Part shown: one piece after another, positions 1 through 11,163 of the stretch
Layout of the letters: every line of letters starts with the position of its first letter
How positions within the stretch are numbered: position 1 is the first letter of the stretch
Assembly (NCBI RefSeq): GCF_030345705.1
Contig: NZ_JAUASW010000001.1
Coordinates: 682,001-746,000, forward strand
DNA length: 64,000 nucleotides
Source of the DNA: Pelomonas sp. SE-A7
GTDB taxonomy: Bacteria > Pseudomonadota > Gammaproteobacteria > Burkholderiales > Burkholderiaceae_C
Direction: 5' to 3'
Translations under genes and position numbers: made by a program
The notes under the pieces: generated by a model
The model's input: only the letters and a program-made list of their open reading frames with translations
What the model was told of the DNA's origin: nothing
Database searches by the model: none

Positions 1-315
1 CGCATGCCTCCGCACCAGCAGGGCGGTCACGCCATCCTCTACACGGTCAGCGGACGCTGGAAGTTTGCCGAGCACGACTGGATCGCCGGTCCCGGCAGCG
101 TGGTGTTCCAGACCGCCGGCAGCCGCCTCAGCGCCGAGGTGCTGAGCGAGGACGAGCCGACGGTGGTGCTGGCCGTCGCGGTCGGCGACCGCGTGCTCTT
201 TGATCAGCAGGGTGGCGTGATGGCCATTGAGAACTGGCGCACGGCGCTGCAGCGCTACCTGGACTATTGCAGCCTGCATTGCGTCACGCCGCGCGACCTG
301 ACCGCCAGTAGCTGA
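1..315 (+). CDS. Cupin dioxygenase-like protein, C-terminal part (5' end outside window)
   Basis: The reading frame is open from base 1 to a TGA at 313-315, so this is the last ~104 codons of a longer gene. The visible part resembles the end of the 2,4'-dihydroxyacetophenone dioxygenase cupin family: a beta-rich stretch with 'GRWKFAEHDWIAGPGSVVF' followed by a short helical tail. Family members cleave or oxidise aromatic ketones using a metal bound by cupin histidines, but the metal-binding half lies mostly outside the window. The ATG at 4 is probably internal. It sits 48 bases before the DUF1302 gene on the same strand and may belong to the same operon. The family call is moderate and the substrate unknown. 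Confidence 0.6.
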   Translation, partial: RMPPHQQGGHAILYTVSGRWKFAEHDWIAGPGSVVFQTAGSRLSAEVLSEDEPTVVLAVAVGDRVLFDQQGGVMAIENWRTALQRYLDYCSLHCVTPRDLTASS

Positions 316-363
316 GAACCGATTTCTTCCCTTCCCACAAGAACCGACCGACAGGAGACGAAT

Positions 364-2163
364 GTGCCCCGGAACCAATTCCAACTGAGTGCTTCGGCGC
401 TCGCCATCGGCGCGCTGCTTTGCGGTGCCGCCCAGGCCGCCGAGTTCGACCTCGGAACCCCCGATGCCCAGTTGCGCCTGGATACGACGCTGCGCTACAA
501 CCTCGGCGTGCGGACGCAGAAGGCTGACCCGGCCATCCTCGGCAACCCGAACTACGACGACGGCGACCGCAACTTCAACAAGGGCCGCCTGGTCGCCAAT
601 CGCCTGGACCTGCTGAGCGAGATGGACCTGGTGGTCGAGAAGCGCTATGGCTTCCGCGTCAGTGGCGCGCTGTGGACCGATGCGGCCTACAACAAGCTGA
701 ACAACAGCTTTGCCGCCACGGCCAACAACCTGGTCGGCGGCCAGCCGGCGCCGGGCACGCTCTCCAGCGTGACCAGCCGCTATGCCAAGGGCGCGTCGGG
801 CGAGTTGCTGGATGCCTTCGTCTTCGGCAACTTCGAGCTCGGCGACATGCCGCTGTCGGTGCGCGCCGGCCGCCACACGGTCTACTGGGGTGAGGCCCTG
901 ACCGGCGCCGGCGCCCTGCACGGCATTTCCTACGGCCAGTACGCGCTGGACCTGTGGAAGGGCTATGCGACGCCAGGCGTGGAAGCCAAGGAACTGTTCC
1001 GTCCGCGCAATTCGGTGACGGCCCAGCTGACCCCCACGCCCGAGCTGACGCTGGGCGCCCAGGCCTTCTTCGACTGGGAAGGCGCCCGCTATCCCGAGTC
1101 GGGCAGCTACCTGACCGTCAACGACGCGCTGCTCAATGGCGGCAGCTCCCTGGTCGTCGGCCCCAACCAGCGCATGCTGATGGGCGAGATCGGCAAGCCC
1201 AAGAAGAGCGGCGACTGGGGTCTGTCGGCCCGCTGGAGCCCGGACTGGCTGGACGGCACGGCCGGCCTCTATGTGCGCCGCACCTCCGACATCCAGCCGC
1301 AGCTGACCGTGGCGCCCGCCGTGGCCACCGTGCCGGCCGCCACCTGCGGCGCGCTGGGCTTCACCGCGCTGGCCGCCACCACCTGCTATGTGAATCCGGC
1401 GGCCGCCACCGTGCCGCAGATCCTGGCCGGCCAGGTCGGCCAGTACCGCGCCTTCTTCGGCCGCGACATCGACATCTACGGCCTGAGCCTGTCCAAGAGC
1501 CTGTTCGGCATCAGCGTCGGCGCCGAGCTGAGCTACCGCAAGAACATGCCGCTGAACAGCGCGCCGGTCACCGTGCTGCCGGCCAAGCTGGTCAACCCCG
1601 CCGCCGGCCAGGTGCCGACCACGGCCCTGGACAGCGGCGACATCCCCGGCGCCCGCGGCACCACCGCTCACGGCGTGCTGAGCCTGATCGGCACCATGGC
1701 CAAGACGCCGCTGTTCGACGCGGCCTCCTGGTCGGCCGAGATGGTGTTCAACCGCTGGATCAGCGTGACCCAGAACGCCGGCGCCTTCAAGGGCGGCGCT
1801 CCGTACACCAGCAATGCGGCCAACATCGACGCCGTGACCAAGAACTACATGGGCATGGGCGTCAACTTCACGCCGACCTGGTTCCAGGTCTTCCCCAGCG
1901 TCGACATCTCCATGCCCATGGCCTGGAGCGGCGGCCTGAAGGGCAACTCGGCCGTGATGTCGGGCGGCAACAAGAACGCCGGCAACTTCTCGATCGGCGT
2001 GTCGGCCGACATCCGGAGCAAGTACAGCCTGGCCCTGCGTTACGTGGGCTTCTACGGCTCCTACACCACCACGGCCACCGGCGCCATGAACGTGCCCAAC
2101 GGCGTGGCCTCGGCCCTGACCGACCGCGGCCATGCGCTGCTGACCTTCAAGACCACGTTCTGA
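364..2163 (+). CDS. DUF1302 family outer-membrane protein
   Basis: The 599-residue protein begins with a signal peptide ending near 'AAQA-AEF' and continues as repeated amphipathic beta strands typical of a large outer-membrane barrel of the DUF1302 family. The start is GTG at 364, with AGGAG just upstream; the ATG at 362 is in another frame. DUF1302 genes are habitually followed by DUF1329, YCF48-like and MMPL genes, exactly as here, and are found in clusters for hydrophobic substrates such as steroids, alkanes or fatty compounds. The role inferred is passage of a hydrophobic compound across the outer membrane. No enzyme motif is seen, and the substrate cannot be read from the sequence. Confidence 0.88.
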   Translation: MPRNQFQLSASALAIGALLCGAAQAAEFDLGTPDAQLRLDTTLRYNLGVRTQKADPAILGNPNYDDGDRNFNKGRLVANRLDLLSEMDLVVEKRYGFRVSGALWTDAAYNKLNNSFAATANNLVGGQPAPGTLSSVTSRYAKGASGELLDAFVFGNFELGDMPLSVRAGRHTVYWGEALTGAGALHGISYGQYALDLWKGYATPGVEAKELFRPRNSVTAQLTPTPELTLGAQAFFDWEGARYPESGSYLTVNDALLNGGSSLVVGPNQRMLMGEIGKPKKSGDWGLSARWSPDWLDGTAGLYVRRTSDIQPQLTVAPAVATVPAATCGALGFTALAATTCYVNPAAATVPQILAGQVGQYRAFFGRDIDIYGLSLSKSLFGISVGAELSYRKNMPLNSAPVTVLPAKLVNPAAGQVPTTALDSGDIPGARGTTAHGVLSLIGTMAKTPLFDAASWSAEMVFNRWISVTQNAGAFKGGAPYTSNAANIDAVTKNYMGMGVNFTPTWFQVFPSVDISMPMAWSGGLKGNSAVMSGGNKNAGNFSIGVSADIRSKYSLALRYVGFYGSYTTTATGAMNVPNGVASALTDRGHALLTFKTTF

Positions 2164-2183
2164 CCAGAACCCGGAGACAAGCG

Positions 2184-3551
2184 ATGAAGAACCCCAAGCA
2201 AACCCTGATCGCGGCCGCGCTGCTGGCCCTGGGCACGTCCCAGGCCCTGGCCGGCGTCAGCGCCGAAGAAGCCAAGAAGCTGGGCACCAGCCTGACCGCG
2301 GTCGGCGCCGAGATGGCCGGCAATGCCGACAAGAGCATTCCCGACTACACCGGCGGCCTCAAGGACATCCCGGCCGCCTACCAGAAGGGCACGGGCGTGC
2401 GCCCCGATCCGTTCGCCGCCGACAAGCCGCTGTACTCGATCAAGGCCGCCGACGTGGCCAAGTACGAGAGCAAGCTGACCGCCGGCGCCAAGGAGCTGCT
2501 CAAGCGCTATCCCAGCATGCGCATCGACGTCTACCCGACGCACCGCAGCGTGGGCTACCCCAAGTACGTGGTCGACAACACCCAGAAGAACGCCACCTCG
2601 GTCAAGACCAACGACGGTGGCCTGGGCATCGAAGGCACCTACGCCGGCTATCCGTTCCCCATCCCCAAGACCGGCAACGAGGCGATGTGGAACCACCTGC
2701 TGCGCTTCGGCGGCCACGGCTACTACACGCAGTACGACTCGATCAACGTGGACTCCTCGGGCAAGGCCGTGCTGGCCACGACCGGCCAGATCAACGTCGA
2801 GTACCCGTACTACGACCCCAAGCGCAGCGGCGCCTCGGGTGAAGCCGACATCTATTTCCGCACCAAGATCGCCTATGTCGCGCCGGCCCGCCGCGCCGGC
2901 GAGGCCCTGCTGGCCCAGGACTACATCAACCCGATGAAGAACGGCCGCAAGGCCTGGCAGTACCTGCCGGGTCAGCGTCGCGTCAAGCTCGCACCGGACA
3001 TCGCCTACGACACGCCCAACCCGGGCTCGGCCGGCGCCTCGACCTATGACGAAGGCTGGATCTTCAACGGCGCGCTGGACCGCTACGACTGGAAGCTGGT
3101 CGGCAAGCGCGAGATGCTGATTCCGTACAACGGCTACAAGCTGACCTATGCCAAGGAGCCGATGGCGGTGACCACGGCCAACCACCTGAATCCCGACTAC
3201 GTGCGCTGGGAGCTGCACCGGGTCTGGGTGGTCGAGGCCACGCTGAAGGAAGGCAAGCGCCACATCTACGCCAAGCGGACCTTCTATCTGGACGAGGACA
3301 GCTGGTATGCCGTCGCCTCCGACCAGTACGACGCCCGTGGCCAGCTGTTCCGCTCGGGCTTCGCCTCGGTCACGCCGGCCTACGAGCATCCGGCTCCGGC
3401 GGCGAGCGCCCAGTGGTTCCACGACTTCGTCGGCGGTGGCTACAACGTCTCCGGCATGCTGGGTGCCTATAACGTCGGCGTGAAGCTGATCGATGGGCTG
3501 CCCGCGGCCCAGTGGTCGTCCGAAGCGCTGGCCGGCGCCGGCGTTCGCTGA
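2184..3551 (+). CDS. DUF1329 family periplasmic protein (LolB-like fold)
   Basis: The 455-residue product starts at ATG 2184, 20 bases after the DUF1302 gene, with a GGAG ribosome site. A signal peptide ends near 'TSQALA-G', so it is exported. The body matches DUF1329: conserved tracts such as 'RVWVVEATLKEGKRHIYAKR' and 'YLDEDSWYAVASDQYD' towards the C-terminus. These proteins accompany DUF1302 barrels and are predicted to shuttle or accept lipid-like molecules in the periplasm. An open frame runs in phase from 954, but its first 410 codons are a shadow of DUF1302. The ATG with signal peptide is clearly the real start. Confidence 0.88.
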   Translation: MKNPKQTLIAAALLALGTSQALAGVSAEEAKKLGTSLTAVGAEMAGNADKSIPDYTGGLKDIPAAYQKGTGVRPDPFAADKPLYSIKAADVAKYESKLTAGAKELLKRYPSMRIDVYPTHRSVGYPKYVVDNTQKNATSVKTNDGGLGIEGTYAGYPFPIPKTGNEAMWNHLLRFGGHGYYTQYDSINVDSSGKAVLATTGQINVEYPYYDPKRSGASGEADIYFRTKIAYVAPARRAGEALLAQDYINPMKNGRKAWQYLPGQRRVKLAPDIAYDTPNPGSAGASTYDEGWIFNGALDRYDWKLVGKREMLIPYNGYKLTYAKEPMAVTTANHLNPDYVRWELHRVWVVEATLKEGKRHIYAKRTFYLDEDSWYAVASDQYDARGQLFRSGFASVTPAYEHPAPAASAQWFHDFVGGGYNVSGMLGAYNVGVKLIDGLPAAQWSSEALAGAGVR

Positions 3552-3560
3552 CCGGCCCAG

Positions 3561-3585
3561 GGGAGGGCGCAGGCCTTCCCCTCCC
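3561..3585 (+). terminator. GC-rich hairpin after DUF1329 (weak terminator or attenuator)
   Basis: A 7-bp inverted repeat (GGGAGGG ... CCCTCCC) lies 10 bases after the DUF1329 stop. No T-run follows. Downstream is a C/T-rich tract around 3608-3635. It may dampen transcription between the porin-like genes and the transporter genes, but as a terminator it is unconvincing. Confidence 0.25.
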
Positions 3586-3662
3586 ACCTGTTACGGGGCG
3601 CGGCCCGGTCTCTTGCTGTCTCTCTCCTCTCTCTCGTCCGGGTCGCGCCCCACCTTCTGCTC

Positions 3663-4703
3663 ATGAAGCAACACCTTCTTCTCGCCTGCTGCCTGTTTGC
3701 GCTGTGCTTTGCCAGCCTGGCCGATCCCCTGGGTCGACCGGCCCGCGAGAGCCGGCTGCTGGAGCAGCGGCTGATCAACGGCATCGACCATGCCGGCCTG
3801 AACCGCCTGGTGGCGGCCGGCCAGCGAGGCCATATCGCCTACAGCGATGACCAGGGCCAGCACTGGACCCAGGCGCGCGTGCCGCTGTCCTCCGACCTCA
3901 CGGCCCTGCAGTTCGTCGATGCCAAGCGCGGCTATGCCGTGGGGCATGACGGCGTGGTGCTGGGCTCCAGCGACGGCGGCGCCAGCTGGCAGCAATTGCT
4001 CGACGGCCGCCGCGCCAACCAGCTGCTGCTGGACCATCTCAAGAAGCTGCCAGCCGGCAAGGAACGCGAGGCCCTGCTGGCCGAGGCCGAGCGCAACCTG
4101 GCAGCCGGCCCGGACAAGCCCTTCCTCGACCTGTTTTTCACGAGCGGCGACGAGGGCTTTGTCGTCGGCGCCTACAACCTGATCTTCCAGACCCGCGACG
4201 GTGGCAAGACCTGGACCCCCTGGTTCGAGCGCACCGACAACCCGCGCCTGCTGAACCTCTATGCGATCCGCGCGCAGGGCGGCAGCCTCTTCATCGCCGG
4301 CGAGGCCGGCCTGCTGATGAAGCTGGACGCCAAGTCGCAGCGCTTCGTCACCTTGGACGCCGGCTACAAGGGCAGCTTCTTCGGCCTGCTCGATGCCGGC
4401 GATGCCCTGCTGGCGCACGGCATGCGCGGCAATGCCAGGCTGAGCCGCGATGGCGGCAAGAGCTGGACCCCGGTCACCACCGGCCTGGCGGCCAGCATCA
4501 CCGCCTCGACCCGCAGCCGCGACGGCGCCCTGTGGCTGGCCGACCAGGGCGGCAACCTGGTGCGCAGCCGCGATGGCGGCGCCAGCTTCCAGCGCGTGGC
4601 CCTGCCTGAAGGCGTGCCGCTGGCGACCCTGGCCCTGACGGCAGACCGCCTGGTGCTGGGCGGTGCCCGCGGCCTGCGCAGCGTGGCCTTGCCCACCCCG
4701 TAA
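3663..4703 (+). CDS. YCF48/BNR-type beta-propeller protein
   Basis: The 346-residue protein has an N-terminal signal peptide (cleavage near 'FASLA-DP') and repeated 'S.DGG..W' blades, e.g. 'GSSDGGASWQQ', 'QTRDGGKTW', 'LSRDGGKSW' and 'RSRDGGASF'. These are the Asp-box/BNR repeats found in YCF48-like photosystem assembly factors and sialidase-like propellers. In heterotrophic proteobacteria these genes sit directly before an MMPL transporter, as here (stop and next ATG are two bases apart). It probably acts as a periplasmic partner of the transporter at 4706. No catalytic sialidase residues are evident. Confidence 0.85.
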   Translation: MKQHLLLACCLFALCFASLADPLGRPARESRLLEQRLINGIDHAGLNRLVAAGQRGHIAYSDDQGQHWTQARVPLSSDLTALQFVDAKRGYAVGHDGVVLGSSDGGASWQQLLDGRRANQLLLDHLKKLPAGKEREALLAEAERNLAAGPDKPFLDLFFTSGDEGFVVGAYNLIFQTRDGGKTWTPWFERTDNPRLLNLYAIRAQGGSLFIAGEAGLLMKLDAKSQRFVTLDAGYKGSFFGLLDAGDALLAHGMRGNARLSRDGGKSWTPVTTGLAASITASTRSRDGALWLADQGGNLVRSRDGGASFQRVALPEGVPLATLALTADRLVLGGARGLRSVALPTP

Positions 4704-4705
4704 TC

Positions 4706-7120
4706 ATGGCGATCTCCACCACTTCTTCCGAGATGCCGGTCGTGCGCGACCTGGCGGACTTCCCGCGCCACTCCGGCAGCTGGCTGGAGCGCGCGGTGTT
4801 CAACCGCCGCCGCACCGTGCTGTTCCTGTGTGCGCTGGCCACGCTGATCCTGGGCTTCATGTGTTCGAAGGTGGCGCTGAACGCCAGCTTCGAGAAGATG
4901 ATCCCCACCGGTCATCCCTATATCCAGAACTTCCTGCAGCACCGCAAGGAGCTGCGCGGCATGGGCAACCAGCTGCGCATCGTGGTCGAGAACCCCGGCG
5001 GCTCGGTCTACGAGGCGGCCTACCTGGACAAGCTCAAGCGGCTCAACGACGAGCTGTTCCTGACGCCGGGCGTGGACCGCGCCTGGGTCAAGTCGCTGTG
5101 GCTGCCCACGGTGCGCTGGACCGAGGTGACCGAGGAGGGCTTCAACGGCGGCCCGGTCATGCCCGACGGCTTCGACGGCTCGGCCGACAGCATCGCCAAG
5201 CTGCGGCTCAACGCGGGCCGGGCCAACCTGGTCGGCAGCCTGATCGCCAACGACCTCAAGAGCAGCGCCATCGTGCTGCCGCTGCTGGAGCGCCAGCCCG
5301 ACGGCTCGCGCCTGAACTACTGGCAGCTGTCCAAGGACCTGGATTCGCTGCGTGCCAAGTACGAGGCCGAGGGCCTCAAGGTGCGCATCATCGGCTTCGC
5401 CAAGATCGTCGGCGACTTGCTGGCCGGGCTCCTGCAGGTGGCGCTGTATTTCGGCGTCGCCATCGTCATCGCGGCGCTGCTGCTGTTCGGCTACACCCGC
5501 TGCATGCGCTCCACCGCCCTGGTGCTGGCCTGCTCGCTGGTGGCCGTGGTCTGGCAGATCGGCCTGCTGGCGATCTTCAAGCTGGAGCTGGATCCGTATT
5601 CGATGCTGGTGCCCTTCCTGGTGTTCGCCATCGGCGTCAGCCATGGCGCCCAGAAGATGAACGGCATCATGCAGGACATTGCCCGCGGCACCCACCGCCT
5701 GGTCGCGGCGCGCTACACCTTCCGTCGCCTGTTCCTGGCCGGCGTCACCGCCTTGCTGGCCGATGCCGTGGGCTTTGCCGTGCTGGTGCTGATCCCGATC
5801 CCGGTCATTCGCGAGCTGGCCATGACCGCCAGCATCGGCGTGGCCGTGCTGGTGTTCACCAATCTGCTGCTGCTGCCGGTGCTGCTGAGCTTCGTTGGTG
5901 TCAGCCCGCGCGCCGCCAGGCGGGCGCTGGAGACCGAGCAGCGCCAGCTGGCCGGTCACCGCGGCCTGTGGGTCTTCCTCGACCATTTCGCCGAACGCCG
6001 CAGCTGGGCCGCGGCCACGGTCATCGTCTCGCTGGCCCTGGGCGTGGCCGGATTCGTCGTCAGCCAGCGCCTGCAGATCGGCGACCTGGACCCGGGCGCG
6101 CCCGAGCTGCGGCCGAACTCGCGCTACAACCAGGACAACGCCTATGTCACCAGCCATTACGCGCTGTCCAGCGACGTGTTCGCCGTCATCGTCAAGACGC
6201 CTGCCGAGGGCTGCCTCAAGTACGAGACCCTGGACACCGTCGACCAGCTGGCCTGGGAGCTGCAGCAGCTGCCCCAGGTGCGCATGACCCTGGGCCTGCA
6301 GGACGTGGTTCGGCAGATCACCGCCGGCAGCTTCGAGGGCAATCCCAAGTGGCTGACCATCAGCCGCAACCAGGACGTCTTGAACTACGGCGCCCAGCAG
6401 GCTTCGGTGAACAACCCCGACATGTTCAACACCGAATGCTCGGTGATGCCGCTGGTGGCCTTCCTGGCCGACCACAAGGCCGAGACCCTGACCCAGGTGC
6501 TGGCCACGACCGAGCGCTTCATCGCCGAGAAGACGGCCGAGAACAAGCTGGATCCCGCCAAGCTGCAGCTGCTGCCCGCCGCCGGCGGCGCCGGCATCGA
6601 GGCCGCGACCAATATCGTCGTGAAGCAGGCCAACACGACCATGCTGCTCTACGTCTATGCGGCCGTGATCCTGCTGTGCCTGGTGACCTTCCGCAGCTGG
6701 CGCGCCACCGTCGTGGCCGTGCTGCCCCTGGTACTGACCTCCATCCTGTGCGAGGCCCTGATGGTCTGGCTGGGCATTGGCGTCAAGGTGGCCACGCTGC
6801 CGGTGATCGCGCTGGGCGTTGGCATTGGCGTGGACTACGCGCTCTACCTGCTGAGCGTGCAGCTGGCCGGCCAGCGCCGTGGCCTCACGCTTTCCGAGGC
6901 CTATGGCGATGCCGTGCTGTTCACCGGCCGGGTCGTCGCCCTGGTCGGCGTGACGCTGGCGGCCGGCGTCATCACCTGGGCTTTCAGCCCGATCAAGTTC
7001 CAAGCCGACATGGGCGTGCTGCTGACCTTCATGTTCCTGTGGAACATGGTCGGCGCCCTGGTGCTGATTCCGGCCCTGTCGCACTTCCTACTCAACGACA
7101 AGCACATCAAGGTGGCCTGA
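4706..7120 (+). CDS. RND superfamily transporter, MMPL type
   Basis: The 804-residue inner-membrane protein has the RND layout: one N-terminal helix near residues 35-55, a large periplasmic loop, a block of five helices (around 230-400), a second helix near 430-450 with another loop, and a final block of helices (640-795). Family tracts such as 'FAIGVSHGAQKMNG' and 'ALGVGIGVDYALYLLSV' are visible. MMPL-type pumps move hydrophobic molecules such as lipids and steroids using proton motive force. Context with DUF1302, DUF1329 and YCF48 proteins suggests a trans-envelope route for a hydrophobic substrate or intermediate. Direction of transport cannot be told. Confidence 0.9.
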   Translation: MAISTTSSEMPVVRDLADFPRHSGSWLERAVFNRRRTVLFLCALATLILGFMCSKVALNASFEKMIPTGHPYIQNFLQHRKELRGMGNQLRIVVENPGGSVYEAAYLDKLKRLNDELFLTPGVDRAWVKSLWLPTVRWTEVTEEGFNGGPVMPDGFDGSADSIAKLRLNAGRANLVGSLIANDLKSSAIVLPLLERQPDGSRLNYWQLSKDLDSLRAKYEAEGLKVRIIGFAKIVGDLLAGLLQVALYFGVAIVIAALLLFGYTRCMRSTALVLACSLVAVVWQIGLLAIFKLELDPYSMLVPFLVFAIGVSHGAQKMNGIMQDIARGTHRLVAARYTFRRLFLAGVTALLADAVGFAVLVLIPIPVIRELAMTASIGVAVLVFTNLLLLPVLLSFVGVSPRAARRALETEQRQLAGHRGLWVFLDHFAERRSWAAATVIVSLALGVAGFVVSQRLQIGDLDPGAPELRPNSRYNQDNAYVTSHYALSSDVFAVIVKTPAEGCLKYETLDTVDQLAWELQQLPQVRMTLGLQDVVRQITAGSFEGNPKWLTISRNQDVLNYGAQQASVNNPDMFNTECSVMPLVAFLADHKAETLTQVLATTERFIAEKTAENKLDPAKLQLLPAAGGAGIEAATNIVVKQANTTMLLYVYAAVILLCLVTFRSWRATVVAVLPLVLTSILCEALMVWLGIGVKVATLPVIALGVGIGVDYALYLLSVQLAGQRRGLTLSEAYGDAVLFTGRVVALVGVTLAAGVITWAFSPIKFQADMGVLLTFMFLWNMVGALVLIPALSHFLLNDKHIKVA

Positions 7121-7121
7121 T

Positions 7122-8759
<1,638 letters not shown>

Positions 8760-8773
8760 TACGGACGCCCCTG

Positions 8774-9685
8774 ATGGAACTGCTGCGTACCCCCGACGAG
8801 CGCTTCGCCGATCTGCCCGACTATCCGTTCCAGGCCAACTACCTGCCGCTGGAGTCCGGCCCGCGCGTCCATTACGTGGACGAGGGCCCGCGCGATGGCA
8901 AGCCGGTGCTGATGCTGCATGGCGAGCCGACCTGGTCTTACCTGTACCGCCACATGATTCCGCCGGTGGCGGCCGCCGGCTTGCGCGTGCTGGCGCCCGA
9001 CCTGGTCGGTTTCGGCAAGTCCGACAAGCCGCTGCGCCGCGAGGCTCACAGCTACGAAGGCCAGGTGGCCTGGATGCGCGAGTGGCTGGAGGCGCTGGAC
9101 CTGCGCGGCGTCACGCTGGTCTGCCAGGACTGGGGCTCGCTGATCGGGCTGCGCCTGCTGGCCGAATGCCCGGAGCGCTTCGACCGTGTGCTGCTCGGCA
9201 ACGGCGGCCTGCCCACGCATGAGCTGAAGATCGGCTGGGCCTTTCCGCTGTGGCGGGCCTTCTCGCGCTGGAGCCCCTGGTTCCCGATCGGCTGGATCGT
9301 GCAAGGCGGCACCCGCCGGCGGCTGAGCCGGGCCGAGCGGGCGGCCTATGACGCGCCATTCCCGGATGCCGCCCATGCAGTGGCTGCCCGGGTCTATCCC
9401 TCGCTGGTGCCGGTGCTCGGCTTCAACCCGCGCGGCAGCGACGACAACGGTCGCGCCTGGCGCGTGCTGGAGCAGTGGCACAAGCCCTTCATCTGCTGCT
9501 ACAGCGACGGTGACCCCATCACCCGCGGGCTGGACCGCGAGTTCCGCCGTCGCGTCCCTGGTGCCGCCGGGCAGCCGCATTGCACCTTGCGCGGTGGCCA
9601 TTTCCTGCAGGAGGACGACGCCGTGCGCTTTGCGCAGCTGATCATTGCCACCTGCAAGCCCCCGTCTTGCCAAGGACTCGAATGA
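8774..9685 (+). CDS. Haloalkane dehalogenase-like alpha/beta hydrolase
   Basis: The 303-residue cytoplasmic enzyme shows the haloalkane dehalogenase subfamily I pattern: oxyanion motif 'HGEPTW' at 49-54, nucleophile Asp119 followed by Trp120 in 'CQDWGS', a likely catalytic acid Asp247 in 'SDGDP', and catalytic His276 in 'GGHF'. An Asp nucleophile next to Trp is what separates dehalogenases from serine esterases. The expected reaction is hydrolysis of a carbon-halogen bond to an alcohol and halide. Many proteins with this label have no tested dehalogenase activity, so the substrate is open. The start at 8774 is chosen because upstream codons are a shadow of the ligase gene. It overlaps the next gene by ATGA. 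Confidence 0.85.
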   Translation: MELLRTPDERFADLPDYPFQANYLPLESGPRVHYVDEGPRDGKPVLMLHGEPTWSYLYRHMIPPVAAAGLRVLAPDLVGFGKSDKPLRREAHSYEGQVAWMREWLEALDLRGVTLVCQDWGSLIGLRLLAECPERFDRVLLGNGGLPTHELKIGWAFPLWRAFSRWSPWFPIGWIVQGGTRRRLSRAERAAYDAPFPDAAHAVAARVYPSLVPVLGFNPRGSDDNGRAWRVLEQWHKPFICCYSDGDPITRGLDREFRRRVPGAAGQPHCTLRGGHFLQEDDAVRFAQLIIATCKPPSCQGLE

Positions 9686-11163
9686 CCCGATCCCGGACCG
9701 GCGCGCGGCGCCTGCTGACAGCGCTGCTGCTGATCCTGGTGCTGCTCGCGGCCTGGCAGGGCCCCAAGCTTCTGGCGCTGTGGCGGGGCTGGCAGGCCTA
9801 TGTCTACGCCTATCCGCTGGTCACGGCCGAGCTGACCCGCAGCGTGCAGACCGCGCCCGGGGCCTGGCAGCTGGCCAAGCCCAAGCCAGGGGCCGGACCG
9901 ATCAACCGGCTCAACCACGTGCGCGCCTTCCCGGATGCGGACTTCCGCGACGTGGTCGCGCCCAACGCCGACACGCTCTACACCATCGCCTGGCTGGACC
10001 TGGGTGCCGAGCCGCTGGTGTTGCACCATCCCGAGATGAGCGGCCGCTACCTGCTGCTGGAGCTGATGGACAGCTGGACCAACGCCTTCGCCTCGCCGGG
10101 TACCCGCCAGTACGGCAGCGCTGCGCGCGACTACGCCATCGTCGGCCCGGGCTGGAAGGGCGAAGTGCCATCCTCCATGACGCGCATAGACGCGCCGACC
10201 CGCTACGTGATGCTGATAGGCCGCACGGTGACCTCGGGTCCGCAGGACTATGCCGCCGTCCATGCGCTGCAGGACCAGTATTCGCTGCGCACCCTCGCCG
10301 GCGCCGAGCCGCCCTCGGTAGCTCCGGCAGCGGACAAGGTCGACACGCTGACGGCCGTCGTGCGACAGGTCTCCATGCTCGACGTGGCGAGCTACTACTC
10401 GCTGCTGGCCCGCGCGCTGGTGGACAACCCACCGGCCGCTGCCGACGCGCCAGCGGTGGCCCTGCTGGACAAGCTCGGCATCCGCGCCGGCCAGCCCTTC
10501 GACCCCGCCAGCCTCGATGCCGACACGCGCGAAGGCCTGGAGGCCGCGCGCCGCCTGGCCCAGGCCGTGTTCGAGCAGCGCTCGGCCGGTACCCAGGTCG
10601 ACACGGCCCAGGGCAGCCTGGCCCAGGGCGCTGCACGCGTGCTGAACGGCCTGATCGACCGCTCGCTGAATCGCCACAACGGCTGGCTGATGCCGCTGGG
10701 CCTGGGCGACTACCAGACCCGCTACCTGCAGCGCGCCATCGTCAGCCTGGTCGGCTTCGGTGCCAACCGCGCCATCGACGCGGTCTATCCGGTGACGCCC
10801 AAGGATGCCGACGGCGAATTCCTGGACGCCGGCCAGCGCTATCGCCTGCGCTTTGCGCCGGGCCAGCTGCCGCCGGCGGGGGCCTTCTGGTCGCTGACGA
10901 TGTACGACGAAGCCAGCTTCTTCGTCGCCAACGAGATCAACCGCTTTGCCCTCGGCGACCGTGATTCGCTCAAGCGCGGCAAGGACGGCAGCCTGGAGCT
11001 GGTGATCCAGCAGCAGCGCCCGAGCGAAGGCATTGCCAACTGGCTGCCGGCACCCAAGAGCGGCCGCTTCAAGCTGATGCTGCGCATCTACGACCCCAAG
11101 GCCGAGTTGCTGGAAGGCCGCTGGGTACCACCGGCCGTGCAGCGCCTGCCCCAGGAGCCTTGA
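9682..11163 (+). CDS. DUF1254/DUF1214 domain protein
   Basis: The 493-residue protein has an N-terminal hydrophobic segment ('[16 protein letters not shown]') that anchors or exports it. A DUF1254 region follows ('YVYAYPLV', '[12 protein letters not shown]'), and a C-terminal DUF1214 region ('[20 protein letters not shown]', '[12 protein letters not shown]'). Together these are the COG5361 architecture. The biochemical role of the family is not established; members often occur in catabolic clusters. The ATG at 9682 overlaps the dehalogenase stop by four bases, and its own stop overlaps the next start (TGATG), so translation is probably coupled on both sides. Confidence 0.87.
   Translation: MTRSRTGARRLLTALLLILVLLAAWQGPKLLALWRGWQAYVYAYPLVTAELTRSVQTAPGAWQLAKPKPGAGPINRLNHVRAFPDADFRDVVAPNADTLYTIAWLDLGAEPLVLHHPEMSGRYLLLELMDSWTNAFASPGTRQYGSAARDYAIVGPGWKGEVPSSMTRIDAPTRYVMLIGRTVTSGPQDYAAVHALQDQYSLRTLAGAEPPSVAPAADKVDTLTAVVRQVSMLDVASYYSLLARALVDNPPAAADAPAVALLDKLGIRAGQPFDPASLDADTREGLEAARRLAQAVFEQRSAGTQVDTAQGSLAQGAARVLNGLIDRSLNRHNGWLMPLGLGDYQTRYLQRAIVSLVGFGANRAIDAVYPVTPKDADGEFLDAGQRYRLRFAPGQLPPAGAFWSLTMYDEASFFVANEINRFALGDRDSLKRGKDGSLELVIQQQRPSEGIANWLPAPKSGRFKLMLRIYDPKAELLEGRWVPPAVQRLPQEP

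Noticed and set aside
954..2183. In-frame upstream extension of the DUF1329 gene
   Set aside because: The extension is a shifted reading of the DUF1302 gene. The ATG at 2184 with ribosome site and signal peptide is the natural start.
3608..3640. C/T-rich tract before the YCF48-like gene as a repeat or regulatory element
   Set aside because: Short, imperfect and without a second copy in the window; probably only a compositional run.
4364..7084. 906-codon open frame on the minus strand opposite the MMPL gene
   Set aside because: Its composition is rich in Gln, His, Gly and Ala repeats typical of the antisense of GC-rich genes, with no family resemblance. The plus-strand transporter explains the sequence.
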